64,000 nucleotides of DNA from Siphonodentalium dalli (GCA_032622095.1 CP136068.1:160229465-160293464), one strand, 5' to 3'. Positions 46,040-59,705 are shown, counted from the first letter of the stretch. Notes: generated by a model not told the origin, from the letters alone. A program made the numbers and translations.

Positions 46040-47950
46040 TGAACAACAAAGGTCACGCTCGGGCTACTCGGCCAGATATATTCAACACTGACATAACACC
46101 AATTAGCAACGAGTCCCCAACCGCTAAAGCCAAACACTGCTCCGCGCAGGGATTTAGCCAGAACGATCGGGAACCCAGCGATGCTACCGGAATTTGCCTG
46201 TAAATATCATGCAATTATCTCGCAAGAATAAATCCTACAGGTATTTGAAGGCAAATTCCAATAAAACTACCAACATAAAAGTACTCAACAGTCAAATAGT
46301 TATATATTAATTGTCGGGTGCATTTCGCTGGGGGATCTCTCCTCTTGAGATAATCAGGCTAGATGCAGAATTTCATAATGTTTATTTGATTCAAAAGCTG
46401 CCATCGTGTCGATTTCAATGAATGCCGACGTCATCATATTACTTCCCCCATTTATCGAATTCGCATGGAACTGGGGCTGAATGTATCGTCTGCTTTGTGC
46501 ATAATTATGTGTTTTCATTCGATTCGTCAAAATAGTAGGATATATATGGATGAATGTACGTACTGTGAAGTCTTATGATAACAATTATTTCCATAATTTA
46601 TTATATAGAGTATGTTATCAACATCAACATTTCGTGTAATTTGGAACCAATCTTATACATCCTTAGAAATTACTTAGACAACATTTGGAAGCTCGAATGG
46701 GACATATCCGTTTAAATTAACATTATATCATGACAGTAGATGTCTAATTTCATTGGGGTCAATTATGCGGGCGTGCATGATGATATATGACCCTATACTC
46801 CACATGACTTTCAATATGTTGTCTATGCCACTCGAAGTGAAGGTACTGTCACTTAATCTTCTGTTATACTAGATAGATGTACTCTTATTTCCTAATATAC
46901 TTGTTGGATTATGTACATTTACATAATATCCGCTACAATCATTATGGGTTTTAAAACGTTTGTTTTCACACAGTTATATGATCCCAAATTGGAGAAATCG
47001 TTCTAATAAACTTCATGTAAAGAACCTTCACAGCCGTGATTACCATGAAATAGAATCGTAACACTCATAAGTTGTGATTTGGAGGCTAATCTTCCAAATT
47101 ATCAACTCACATTGGGATATTTCCTCAGCTTTTTACTGAATAATAACACAGGTATATGTTATACCCAGTGTTCGTCTTCAGAATGCGTGTCACAGTGGTA
47201 TGCCACCGAAAACAAAGGAATTACGTTTACATATGGCTTGATTTTCAGTGATTACATGTTGATAATTACATGTTAACTCGCTATATCCGAGTTGATTGTG
47301 ATAAAAAGTTCAGGTTTCGGTAAAACGTCACAAAGTCGTATACAACCTCTGTTCGTTCAAGAGAGATTAACGTATTTAAGATATCTATAACTATGCGTGA
47401 TTTGTCCCGAAAATGAAAATGTTTAATCATAAGGTCAAATCAGTCAAGAACCATTACAATATCGGCGATAGAACGACTTCCGATGTAATATTTCTTACAC
47501 AGTGGATTTTCCATTAACGTGTATATTGTACATTTTATGTCGCCATTCCATACACAATTTATGATCGATCCAGCGGGTTAGAACATACTGAGCATTGTGC
47601 AGGCGAATTAATCTGAGCCGTGACCAATTCTAAACGAGATATAGACAGGCTGACTGACATGGCGATAAATTCCAGGGACTCAACGTGACAAACGATCAAT
47701 GTATTAACGTCGATAACGACCGAATCTATCAGAAACCCGGTCTACGTTTTATCAGAGATAACTTGATTTCTATTGGCATGGCATATATCTGGACGACTGG
47801 GTCGGTCCACAGTGTGAAGATTTCCTCAGTGGCTGTGAAACAAAGGCTGACTGACTTATATGCATAACTATGGCATGGATCTATGGCTAGCTCAAACAAG
47901 TTTACTTTGTATAGGTGCATCAGAGAACGGTTTACCCGACCTAAATTCAT
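46040..47950. other. No gene recognised; old duplication with 51.9-52.2 kb
   Basis: 46390-46570 resembles 51965-52150 (GTCGATTTCAA.GAA, CGTCATCAT, TATGTGTTT.....CGATTC). No coding frame is conserved between the two. Confidence 0.4.
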
Positions 47951-47959
47951 CGGTATTAA

Positions 47960-48399
47960 CACTTTACCCAACAGAACGGCCCTGTGCCAATGCATTCTCT
48001 TATACATGCGAGTCGACCATAGCTCGCCTCGCATATATAAGACAATGCATTGGCTTAACACATATTAAAAATGATAAAATTGTCAAAGAATGTAGAAAAA
48101 TATTATAAAAATTGTTAAAAATTGTAAGAAAAAATTATAAAATTGTTAAAGAATGTAGAAAGAAAAGTAAAAAGTGTTTAGGCCAATGCATTCTCTTATA
48201 TATGCGAGGCGACCTATGGTCGACTCGCATATATAAGAGAATGCATTGGCACAGGGCATAACTGTAACCATCACAATGTGGTCAATGAACCGGTTCCAAT
48301 GATATCCATATTTGTATGGTGTTATTGAGACAGACCGACGATATTTTAGGCTGTTGAAGCTTTATTTGGGCGTTTTTGGCCGTTTTGTTGGGTAAATGG
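47960..48399. mobile_element. piggyBac-like MITE family 1, complete, inverted relative to 38495
   Basis: TTAA at 47956-47959 and 48400-48403; ends CACTTTACCCAACAGAACGG and complement CATTTACCCAACAAAACGG. Hairpins at 47986-48054 and 48182-48250. Confidence 0.9.
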
Positions 48400-48745
48400 T
48401 TAACAACAAAAATATTGTTATGCCATCAGCTACGTTCAGTCCAGAAACTACTGGTTGCCGGTGGAAACTGCATGGTTCCTGGACAAACACACCATATACT
48501 GAGATTTTATGCTCGTTATATGGAGAGAGGGAATTGGAGATGAATTTGATTTTATACTCGTATGCCCAAACCTGAAAGAGCTGAGCTCAAGATATATAAA
48601 GACACATATTACTATAAGAGACCCAACACATTGAAGCTAACTGACCTATTTAATCTCGGTAATAAACGAACGCTTTCAAATCTTGCTCTATTTATTAAGA
48701 AAGCCCAATAAATAACGATGAACGCCTGAGGCATACCAAACACTA

Positions 48746-49704
48746 GTCCAAGTCTTCTCGTACCAGCTAAGATATTGGGATGTCGAGATGCTGGTATTTA
48801 GTCCGAGTTCGCCGCCATAGGCTTCTTATAACACGAGTTAAACGTTAGTGACCCTCTCAAATAAAACCACAATTATATATGAAATAAAATATCACAATTG
48901 CGACAATAAACGGATTTTTCCCGCAGAAGACATGATATTTGATCTGAAACCCACATCAGTTGTGAATTGAAAGCGGTAATTTAATGTGATAAGAGACATT
49001 TACCGCAGTGTTGACATATTTTAAAATGTATGCGAACTCAGTTGACCTCGCGAACTGTACTGTGTTCGGCATTTTCCGGTGAAAATATTCCGTAGATTTT
49101 CGACTAACCACGCACATGGCGATGAATTCTCCATTGTAATTGTAATTATGTGTGTCAATAAATAAATAAATAAATAAATAGATTAAGTAAACATTGAAGA
49201 TATAAATGTAATACATTAAATAAATTACGGGAATTACAACTATCTCACAGTTTAAAACAGTGTAAACACAACGAGCATTAGAATAAATATGGCAGCTGCC
49301 ATCTTGTTTGTATCGAAATTAGTCTCCGCCAAACAAACTCCGGTCTATGCCGAAGTTCTTCGGAACACTTCGGCTTTCAGTTAAAACGTAAAGGTAAAGG
49401 TAAAGGTAAACAAACATATAAAAAAGCGATATTAGTGGCAATCAACCGGAATATTCTATGTGTAATTTAACATCAAAGTTAGATTATTATTCACCATTAT
49501 GACCATAAGATGTCACTCTTTACGATGTATATAGCATCATGTATTGATTTGTGAGGTAAATCGACTAAAATACAACACAAATTCCCGCCACAAACCCTGG
49601 GCGTAACTCGTGTTATAAGAAGCCTATGGCGGCGAACTCGGACTAAATACCAGCATTTCGCCATCCCAATATCTTAGCTGGTTTTAGTACGAGAAGACTT
49701 GGAC
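48746..49704. mobile_element. 959-bp element with 110-bp inverted repeats, TA flanks
   Basis: Left arm GTCCAAGTCTTCTCGTACCA through CCGAGTTCGCCGCCATAGGC to AACACGAGTTA; right arm is its complement. Flanked by TA on both sides, consistent with a Tc1/mariner-type target. Internal (AATA)n at 49157-49181. No transposase. Confidence 0.75.
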
Positions 49705-50118
49705 TAACTAAAAACATATATCAAACCTAGCCAAACACTCTGATTACTGACCGCATATCCCATATTATATTGTCGTGAAATGTGTACATTCAATGCACTG
49801 CACGCATGCACAATCCAAAATATTTTGAAATTTAACATTGTTCATTTTCCACTCTATATGTCAAAATGACGACCAGTATAGCAATAAATTGAATTGAATT
49901 GAATAATGACGTTCCTATCAACGTATATTACAATGTAACTGTGAACCTGGTGAAATCGCTTTCCTGTATACTGTGCCCATGATTCTAAATTCTATTATTC
50001 TATTGCATATCGATTATGATAACGCAAATAGCCTCCAGTTTGTAATCACCGGGATTGCAATACAGAAGGGAGATGCCTCATTTCCACTACCTTACTCGTA
50101 TTTAAATTCGCGCAGTAC

Positions 50119-50195
50119 TATTTTTCGCTCAGTTTTGAATTCGCGCACTTTAAATTCGCGCACCTAGCTGCGTGAATTCAAAACTGAGAAAAATA
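50119..50195. repeat. 77-bp inverted repeat
   Basis: TATTTTTCGCTCAGTTTTGA / complement TATTTTTCTCAGTTTTGAAT with a loop of AATTCGCGCAC copies. Confidence 0.7.
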
Positions 50196-50199
50196 TTTT

Positions 50200-51310
50200 C
50201 CTAATATTTCTGTGATATTATCCGTATATCTTTGAGCTGATGACAGTTTCGGTTCTTAGTCATTGCTGGAGATTTAATTTTGTTGCGACCTGGACTATTA
50301 TGCCATGATTTGTCGCTTGAATTGCGAGCAATGGTCTTGATAACGGTTAGCCGAATGTAAGTATATGCATACATGTATAGGCGTAATTGTCTATTCAATC
50401 GTTCATAATATATGTAAACTCAGCAACACAGCACTCTTGTATTTCCTATGGACTGTGGTTTAGATTATACTTGGCATATACTATTTTTCGCTATGGCTGG
50501 CACGTTATCTTCAATGCTGCACCAGAGAAGCTCCCGTCATGAAATGGCTTAAACTGGAAATTATGTGTATATTGAAAAGCTATATTCAATAGCATATAAT
50601 CTAGAACATATTTAGAAGTCGGTTAATGAGTAGAAGCCACATACCTGTATGCACGCGTGTACAGCAAATGTAACATCTTCATTGCTGAATGACGTCCGTT
50701 GACTATCTGTCCATTTTCTATAGTGGAAAAAATATAATGGTAAAATCGAAAGAAAAAAAAACCTTAAAGTGATAATGGGCATGTCCTATTCATTGATTAG
50801 CACCTCCAGTGATACCCCTAATTTCACTTTTAGAGATGAAACAATATCATTTGTTGGGACACCTCGTTTTTTTAGCTCCAATAAAATGGAACAAAATATC
50901 ATATAAATGAAACTACTAAGAGAGTAGCCTCCCGTTTGTCACAACTAAGAATATTTAAATTCCAAATCGACGTTAGAAAATATTTATAAAACTGATATAC
51001 TGCCTCTATAATTATGAGTATCCCGATGTAGCCTGGGTAAGTGCAGTCTGTGCAGATACATATCAAATGGATAAACTTTATCGAAAACACATTGATGTAG
51101 CCGGAATTGTCAGCGGCCTCACCCGCTCAGTCTCAGATAAAGACATCATGACATAAGTCGGCCGGCTCCCACTAAGATACAGGATGCATACTTCACAAAC
51201 TACACAACACTATGTGTAACATTGTCAGTTCAATGCGAAGGCCTAATAATCGGACGAGGCGCTAACCGAGCCCGATAGTAATCTCGCTGACCTTCACATG
51301 ACACCGTAGC
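50200..51310. other. No gene recognised
   Basis: AT-rich DNA without supported features. Confidence 0.4.
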
Positions 51311-51311
51311 C

Positions 51312-51425
51312 GGAAACTAAGAGTCCTGTAATGCGTTTATCATAATTTTCATGTGAGACATTGAATTACGGTACGAAGTTTAAAATTAACGTGTCGCCTA
51401 TGGCTAATAAATTATAATATGACCA
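51312..51425 (+). repeat. Empty-site paralogue of 54826-54940
   Basis: AAACTAAGAGTCCTGTAATG, TTTTCATGTGAGA, GGTACGAAG and GCCTATGGCTA match 54830-54940. It has a single ACTAA (51316-51320) where 53583-54834 carries the second CAGGTCTGG element. Confidence 0.75.
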
Positions 51426-52334
51426 TACGCTAGCGTAATTAACGAACCACAGCTAAAACAAACGCATAAGCTAGGATATATCTGTGTCTTTTTAATCCTA
51501 TAAAATAACATCATAGATGCGTATTCCCATCAAATCAGATTAACTTAGGCCTTATATCGTGGTGTGATGATATATTACACTCCAGACATGCACGAGGGTT
51601 CATCGACAGAGTGGGTCCTATAGCAATTTCGTGTATAAATTCGGTCATTCATATCATACATTAAGGCATGTGAGAAATAAGAGATTCACAATGCAAACAT
51701 AATACGAGCTCATGGACTCAGACTTAAAACCTAAATAAAAACGTTTAAAATCCGTTCATTTTGAACAAATTATTACAGAATATAAACTACCAACATCAAA
51801 CTGAACGTTTTCAAAAGTCAAGACTGTTGGTTGTTGTCTAGAGGGGAGTATTTTACTGAAATTAACCACGAGTTAACCGATGTCTACGCAATCCGATTAT
51901 AATATTGAAGCTGTGTGCGCAATCCCATTGAGATGTGTACTATATACGAAGAAGCTTGTCGATTTCATAAAATGCCATATCATGTCGATTTCAACGAAAC
52001 ATGACGAACAACGTCATCATGTAGCTTTCACCATCGACCGAATTTGCGATAACCTGAATGTGTCTTCTGTTTTGTTCATAAGTATGTGTTTCTTGTCGAT
52101 TCATGAAAATAGAAGGATATCTGAGGATTATCTAGCTCTCGTATGTACTATGTAATATTAGGATAATTTAAACGCGATATAATAACGTTTGCTTGCATCA
52201 CGAATTTCGATTTCGATTCCATTATTGTCCCCATGCAGCCCAGCCAGAGTAATTGAGATTTTCCCATTGCACGCGACATTCATATTTTAGTCTATATACG
52301 ACCCAAAGCGTCCGGCTTTGGTTCGTTATAACGT

Positions 52335-52858
52335 CACAGTGATGCGCCATGAACGTAGAACGTCAACGTACTCCAGAAGTTTGGTGACAAATTGAGTTTG
52401 ACAGTTAAAGCCGCTTTCACACATGTCCGTTTCTCCGATGCGTTTCTAATATTTTAACGCATCCGGAAAACGCATCGGTCAAAACAGTGATAATATCACT
52501 GAGTCTTTCACACATGTGCGTTTGCCGGATGCGTTTCTTTTTTTTCATGTCTCGGACTTGAAATGCTGCGTTTCGCCTGCGTTTCTAAAAAAGCATACAC
52601 AAGCATGTGTGGCTAGCTTCACTATTTCGACCGATGCGTTTTCCGGATGCGTTAAAATATTAGAAACGCAAGGAAACGCATCCGAGGAACGGACATGTGT
52701 GAAAGCGGCTTAATGTAGACGATGCAGGTACACGTATTGGCACATGTTATAATATGTTTTTAAAGTCGTAGAAAATTATATTCCCTTTCATTGTGCCAAA
52801 AACACAATATATATTATGCCTGAGGCGGCAGAGTTCCAAGAAAAAAAACAAGTTTCAA
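52335..52858 (+). repeat. Duplicated segment, filled copy
   Basis: Matches 57960-58220 on both sides of the MITE at 52409: GTTTGGTGACAAATTG, then GTCGTAGAAAATTAT, TATTATGCCTGAGGCGGCAG and AGTTCCAAGAAA. Confidence 0.85.
52409..52709. mobile_element. 301-bp TTAA-targeting MITE with verified empty site
   Basis: Ends AGCCGCTTTCACACATGTCC and complement GCCGCTTTCACACATGTCCG; TTAA at 52405-52408 and 52710-52713. The paralogue has a single TTAA at 58049-58052. Interior repeats ATGCGTTT and GCGTTTCC give many small stems. Confidence 0.9.
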
Positions 52859-53118
52859 GAGTCGTCCAGCCATTGTTCACACCTAAATATCGACAGTAAT
52901 TAACGCGGTCATAAAAGTTACATACTGCAACTATGAGAGATTCGCGAAGACACTAACCGGTACGCAATATAGCTCATATGGCATCGCCAGATCAGCCTCG
53001 CCGTATGTACCCTAGAGGGCTTAATGAGGCAACATAAAATAGGTTCATATTGTACGGCAACTAAATAAAAATGGTGCCATGTCTGCACCCCTCAGGGTGG
53101 CGGTCATTTTGGATCGGG

Positions 53119-53140
53119 TGTGTGTGTGTGTGTGTGTGTG
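53119..53140. repeat. (TG)11 microsatellite
   Basis: Uninterrupted TG run. Confidence 0.9.
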
Positions 53141-53587
53141 ATTTGTATGGAAAAGTGTATTGCAAGTTGCAACTGCCTGTTTGTTGGTTTACACAAATCC
53201 CAATCGGAAGATATCGACTCCCAATGAATGGTTGTTAAACTGTTAGCTACATATATATATATATATACCATGTATTATTTATTAAAATATATATGTTACA
53301 TTACATTAATATCATGCCAGTTGGAAGTACTAATACTTTCAGTTATATATACACTTGCATGCATAATTGCTGTTTACAATGCGTGTTTATGACAGCCTCT
53401 CATGAGTTATATACATGGACATATTGAATAAAGTATTGATTGGTTGAATAATTGATTGATCGTCGTGCGCTCTGATTATGCTTAAATTCGTAGCACTCGA
53501 ACAAACATAAATTATGTTTTAGGGTAATGGGTTCAAAACTGTATGTACATTATTTGAGCGAATGGATCGATCGAAGCTGGCAACTAA

Positions 53588-54829
53588 CAGGTCTGGCAAT
53601 TCCCTAGTGTAGCTACATATGGCTATTTATGATGAATGCATCTGGTTGAAGAGAGATGACGCAATCCAACAAACAATCATTTAAATACACAATAACATGA
53701 TTTGATTATAATTTATAGTACATTAATATTGTTTGCCATTTTAATGTGTAATTAAAAATATATTCCAACATTGTTACTTTTTCCTGACAACTGTACATAA
53801 ATAGAAGAAGAATAGATCATATATGGATGGATCTGAGTCCCATATCACCTAGCAAAACCAATTTCTAAACAGATGCATGTGCTTAGCTATGCGTCTCGGA
53901 TATTCCGCAAGCTGGTGCAACCGAAATGTCATAGATAGTGGTTTCATAAGGTGTAACAACATAACACCCGTCACCCTAAGTTGCAACAGCTCGCGTTAAT
54001 GCTTGTATTCAATGCAAATTGTTAAAATATTGTTTTACGATAGTCAAATGTAGCTATACATATTTTAGGGACATAATCACAGAGTTCCCACATTTTTTCA
54101 GATATGACGAATTATGAGAAATTTATTTTATTATGAAGAATGAACACAAAGCAACCATTAATGTTATATGTGATATGATACGGTCTTTTCTTTCTTCACC
54201 GCTCGGGATTCCAATAAAAGCTAGTCAATTAATAATTTATAACAGATGAATTCAATGTTACGATGAAAAGAGACAAAAAGAAATTCGTTACGAAACTACA
54301 TTGTACGTGTATATGATATATGTTACTCATCTAATATATATAGTAATTTTTTGTCAAATTATATGTATTTTATTCATGTTTGCAACTGCCCATTTGGGTG
54401 TATTTTGCATTAAAATCTTATCTTATCTTATTTTATGGTTATTGTAGCTTTAATTGGGAATTCCCAAACCTGGCACATCAGCTAAATTCTCCTAATGGGT
54501 GGGTGGGCTCAATCTTAAACCTTTCATGACGGGAGCTTACTAATTGTTTTGCGAAAACTCTGTGCCAATGCATTCTCTTATATATGCGAGTTGACCATAT
54601 GTCGGCTCGCATATATAAGATAATGCATTGGCCTAACAAATTTTGTATAATTTTTTTTATAATTGTTAAAGAATGTAAGAATTTTTTTTTTTAAATGATA
54701 AAACATTGTTAAGGAATGTAAGAAAAAATTATAACAGGTGATATAAAGAATATATGAAAAAATATTAAAAATTGTTAAAGAAAGTACAAAAAAAGCTATT
54801 GTAACCATAATTGGAAATTATCAGACCTG
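53588..54829. mobile_element. 'CAGGTCTGG' family, copy 2, 1,242 bp
   Basis: Starts CAGGTCTGGCAATTCC and ends with the complement CAGGTCTGATAATTTCC; flanked by ACTAA (53583-53587, 54830-54834). Size and 5-bp duplication equal those of 12961-14172. Contains a (TCTTA)n LINE tail and a twin-hairpin remnant (hairpin 54564-54632 plus spacer). Confidence 0.8.
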
Positions 54830-55716
54830 ACTAAAAGTCTTGTAACGCTTTTTCGTGATTTTCATATGAGAAATTGCGGTACGAAGTGTATTGGGTTCTG
54901 GTATAGGCAAAACGTGCCTACTATGGCTACTAAATTAGGTAACGTCGTGGTTCCTGATAGAAAGCGCTATAAATAAAAAAAACATAAATTCCTTGATATA
55001 TACTCATCAGAATCGCTCATTTTCCTTTAAGAATTATGTTTCCGTTCTACCTCTTACTCTCTTCAATTATAGTAATTATAGTCACCCTTCAGTTAAGTGT
55101 CGTGTCAAACCGAAACAAAAATGAAAATAACATGTTTAACGTGACTTAAAACTTCAAATCATTCTCTGTTGTATCATGATTTCAATTACAACTAGGATTT
55201 AAATTTCTGAAATACCAGAAATTTTATACTTCCCACTACCAACTGGCATGATATTAATGTAAGCCATTTTAATGTAATGTAACATAATAGTAACGGACTT
55301 ATGCTATATACTAAATGGGAAACCAATATAACACCGTAGATAGTTCCGTTCCGAAATTATGATACCAAAATCATCGACTTGGGGGCGGCAAGGTTAGGGA
55401 GTTGGCGGTATGCGTTGACTCCCGTTCATTCAATTTAAAAATAGAATATATTAATATGGTTTACGGGTACGTGAACGGATATAATACAGTTTCAATTAAT
55501 TGAGAACTACAAGCGATGTGTACTCATACCGATATCCGACTCTGGTAATGATTGTTGGAATTCGATGGGCATTCTATCGGTCACAGGAAGAGGAATGAGC
55601 CTGGTCCGCGAAACGGGTTTGTCCGAATCGGAGATATGTTCCATCCGCAGGGAGATGGAGTAGCCGAATGAAGGAGGGGAGTGACAAATTTTTCGCGTAT
55701 ATATAAATATATATTA

Positions 55717-56635
55717 TACTAGAAGGTGACCCGACTTCGTCCGGGCTTTGACCTTGAATTGTCTATTTTGAAGGCCAAGGTCAAGTGGGGTCACGATTTG
55801 ACCCGTCCAAAACACAGTGCCCGAACAAAAGTACCCGACAAAAGTACCCGTCGAAATCCATCCGGTTTTACCCGATTTGACCTTGAATTGACCATTTTGA
55901 AGGTCAAGGTCAGGTGGGGTCAAACACCAACACCCCAAAAATGGTGGAAATCGGCCCAGCGGATACCGGCCCAGCGGATACCGAGATACCCTATGCATCA
56001 AATTTCGTCCGTAAAAATCCGCCAGTTTAACCCGATTTGATTTCCACTGAAGTATATAAACGCGCCTCATATACACACGCTCATTAATTATCAAGTTTCA
56101 ACGTAAAGATAAATTACCATCGGTGCCCGAGATATCGCCAAGACGTCTGAAACAGTCAAATGCATCGGCCGGAGAAGAGTTAACGTGATCTAACTTTATG
56201 ACCTCTAACGACGTCATAGAAGTTACGCATTGTTTTTACCCTGATAGAAGATCGTACCACTTCTTCTTAATAATTGAGGCAGATAACTAAAACGGATACA
56301 TACATATTATATATCGTTGGAAAGAGGAAACACGAAAGATTCTCATAGTGCCATTATTATGACTGGCATGTTATTATTCGCGCTGTTTCGAATCGATTTG
56401 TAAGCACCGAACTGAAATATATTAGCGCAAAACGGCGTAAAAACAGATTTGACCTCGGCACGTGAAAAGTTGACCTCGCACGGACAAATTAATAGGCCTA
56501 TGTTGGTCCTGACCCGAAAATACCCCCACATACCAAGTTTCATCGAAATCGGCTGGGCCATTTTCGAGTCCATCGATTACACACACACAAACACACAAAC
56601 AGATCTTCCAAAATATATAATAGATATATAAGCGG
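55717..56635 (+). mobile_element. Retroelement-like repeat, 'CGACTTCGTCCGGGC' head
   Basis: Head TACTAGAAGGTGACCCGACT, units with TTGACCTTGAATTGACCATT and AAGGTCAAGGTCA, a 300-bp body shared with 29750-30060, and tail ACACACACAAACACACAAAC then ATATATAATAGATA. Both ends carry similar TATATAATA words. Confidence 0.6.
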
Positions 56636-56639
56636 ACAT

Positions 56640-57950
56640 TTTGTGAAGAGCTCTTTTCAGTTGACTGAGAAAGAAACAATTTTCTAAATCCAAAAGTTTA
56701 GGTTGAAATAATGGAGCATCTTTTCTGGAACAGGTCGATTTGGATCCGTTTTGGACTCTGGATTCCCCAAAAGTCGTCTCCGTTTCGCGTGTAGCATAAT
56801 ATGAATTTAATGAATCAGTAACGGATAGTTTGTTGAATGAGATGTGAGCTTGTACAACATTCGCTCAAAGTTCGTGTATTACATTTTGAATAGACATTTT
56901 CTTTGTTAACAGTTGGTTAACGGGGTTAGGTTTGAGACGGTGTAGTCACAACGGCAACACGGATTCAGTGAACATAATATCTATATCGCATTATCGAATG
57001 TATCGAATTTGGTGGGAATAAACAGTGTGTATGACATACGCTTCAACTTACGACCGCTTCGGAGGAGATCTGGCTACAAGCAGTTAATCCCAAAAATATG
57101 AATTTCGAGGGGCCATAACTCTGGTATTTTTCAGGGATTTTCAAAATGCGTTCATCTGCACGAAGGCCTTGATCCAGGGAATGAATCGACCTATTGAGTT
57201 TTGTGTGAATCAACAGCAATATTTTTTTTGGTAAAATTTCGCCCCCACCCTAACCAAAAAATCAAAAAAGTCCGACCCTGTCCAAAATATTTTTGTGCAG
57301 TATATTGACAACGGCTTGCACTACCATAGAAACTAAATCCAGCTATCTTTCTTGGTATGTGAGGACAGGCGACCTGAAATATTTCGAGGTTGACCTATAT
57401 ACATGTATGGGAGATAACTCTGGAGAGGAAAGACGGACAAAGTTTTTGATGTGCTCATGCTTCAGTGGAAACCAAATGTGCTGTACTCCATATATTTTCG
57501 GAGTTCTGAAAACACCAATTTTTCACATAAAGGGAGATAACTCTGCAAGTCAAGCGAGGACACAATTCCCAATAGGCCTAAGCACTAGAGCTTGTATACA
57601 TATATATACATACAAAGTTTCAACTTTATAGCTCTTGTAACTACTGAGCTATGCTCATTATAAAATTGCTAAGAAGAATAATAATAAAGAAAAAGAAAAT
57701 CACAAAAACAATATACTTCCATGCTAAACCATGGAAGTATAATAAAAAAGATTGCCCGATCGCCTGTTTAGAGCCACTGAGTAAGAGTGCAAGCGTGAGC
57801 GCGTGAAAGAGTGTATGCCTGAATCTATGTATCAGATGAATATTATCTATATTTTGTATCCAACATGTACAACCATTCATTTTGTATGTAAAATCATCTG
57901 ACTGTTTCAATAACAATTAAAAAAAAAAATTAAAAATTAAAAAAATAGGT
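56640..57950. repeat. Dispersed GGGAGATAACTCTG repeats; no gene
   Basis: GGGGCCATAACTCTGG near 57110 and GGGAGATAACTCTG at about 57408 and 57531 mark diverged units about 124 bp apart. Frames here are repeat-derived. Confidence 0.5.
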
Positions 57951-57959
57951 AACTTCGCA

Positions 57960-58220
57960 ATGACGTGCCATGGACGTAGAACATCTACGCCCTCAGTCCA
58001 TTATTATGGATAATCATCAGAAGTTTGGTAACAAATTGTGTTTGATAGTTAATTTATATGACTTTAAAATTCGTCATATCTCATATGCATGTGTTGGTAC
58101 ATGGTATACTATGTTTTTCAAGTCGTAGAAAATTATTTACGACGTATATCCCTTTTCATTGCGCCTAAATACAATGTATATTATGCCTGAGGTGGCAGAG
58201 TTCCAAGAAATAAAACAAGA
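57960..58220 (+). repeat. Duplicated segment, empty copy
   Basis: Counterpart of 52335-52858 lacking the 301-bp MITE; single TTAA at 58049-58052. Confidence 0.85.
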
Positions 58221-59500
58221 TGGTATATCGACCCCATATGAATCTTGTGGCTTTCAATATGAGATCGGTGCAATCAATCTCCTGTCAGTAGATCTTCATT
58301 CTCATTGGTCAATCTAATAGGCCGGAATGATACCACCTGGGTAACTGATATATTTGAGTGTGAATTCAGAAACCCCGAAAATATTTACACATATTTTAGC
58401 AATACTGAGCATTGCAACAAGTCGTGTTTCCCCTTAACTATAAAAGTGTGGAATGGCATGTGTAATCAAGAATATGCGTGCTGATGCGTGTGGTTCCTTT
58501 AACTTCCTAAGTAAACGTGCGTGTGGTTCAAATGTGACAATAAAGTAAACGACTTCATACATAGAATATTATAATTTGTTTATTTCGTATTACGTGTGAT
58601 CGGGAATCCCTAGCGATATGCTCCCAGTTTTTCTTGCGAAATATCGCAGAATTAGTACGGTCTGGGGCGCGTTCAATCCGGCGAGAAGTTATATTTTAAG
58701 AGTCGGGCGTTTGTAATCGAAGACATCTACGTTAGTTTGCTGAATGAATTGCTGTCATAGAATGGCTCTTCTTTCTAAATACATAATTATACAATTGATA
58801 GGCATTCAAGTTTTAAGAAACAGAAAATAAAACAATTGACAACCTGTTGCGTGGCGTCGTTATTATTTCCAACATATAATAATTCCGTTTTATATGTCAG
58901 GAAGACGGTTCAGGTAACAAGCAACTAATTATATAGAGTTAAGCTTCTTGAATTTGTGTAGGGAAACTCGAGTCAGCATACAAAAAAATTATGGCTGCTG
59001 ATTGGTTGATTATCATTGAGGGAAATATCCCTAAGCGGTAACAAAAAATCATAGCCTACGTAAATATGGCGATCATGGATGTTTAGATGTCCAGGAAGAG
59101 TCTGGTGGGGTCCCGAAGTTATGGGAGGGGTCTATGTATTTTTATGCTGCTGATTTTTGCGCAGTAAATGGGGTAGTTGTGGAAATGCAGGATTATCGTT
59201 TGAAAAAAATACCGAAAAGGGCGCGTTTGTTGTCACAGACTGCTGCAGCGAATGACGTTCTAAGGGAAAATTGACCACTTGAAGTTCAAATAGGCTTAAC
59301 CCATGGCCGGTGGGACTTCTAGTTAACACTGTCGCCTATATGGAAAATAATTAGGTGTCTGTAACCTTCACTACAGCCTGTACAATGTCCAATGGTATCA
59401 AATGTGTTGCTATTATCCATTTTACTATTATAAAGCGTTAAGATATTTACCACTGTAAACCATTGAGGATGATGGTGTCCTCGAATTGAATACACGTATA
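58221..59500. other. No gene recognised
   Basis: No supported coding frame or repeat boundary. Confidence 0.4.
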
Positions 59501-59514
59501 TGAACATCAAAAAC

Positions 59515-59705
59515 CTTAGATTAGACGCAACCGAATGAACAGAGTTGTGCAACTTTTGGTTAAACGCCACTGAATGAATAAATTTCGGCCCCTTTCTGTT
59601 GGCCGACGCCGAATGAATAGAGTTATGCACCTTTTGGTAAGGCACCACCGAATGAATAGAGTTATGCCGTTTTGGTAAGGCACCACCTAATAGAGATATG
59701 TCAGA
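59515..59705 (-). repeat. About 42-bp minisatellite (GAATGAATAGAGTTATG)
   Basis: Units CGCCACCGAATGAATAGAGT plus TATGCACCTTTTGGT, alternating with units reading GAATGAATAAATTTC. A second block is at 60545-60805. Confidence 0.85.

Noticed and set aside
55714-56094. 126-codon minus-strand frame
   Set aside because: Falls within the TTGACCTTGAATTGACC repeat units of a retroelement-like sequence; the same frame recurs in related copies at 29 kb as repeat.
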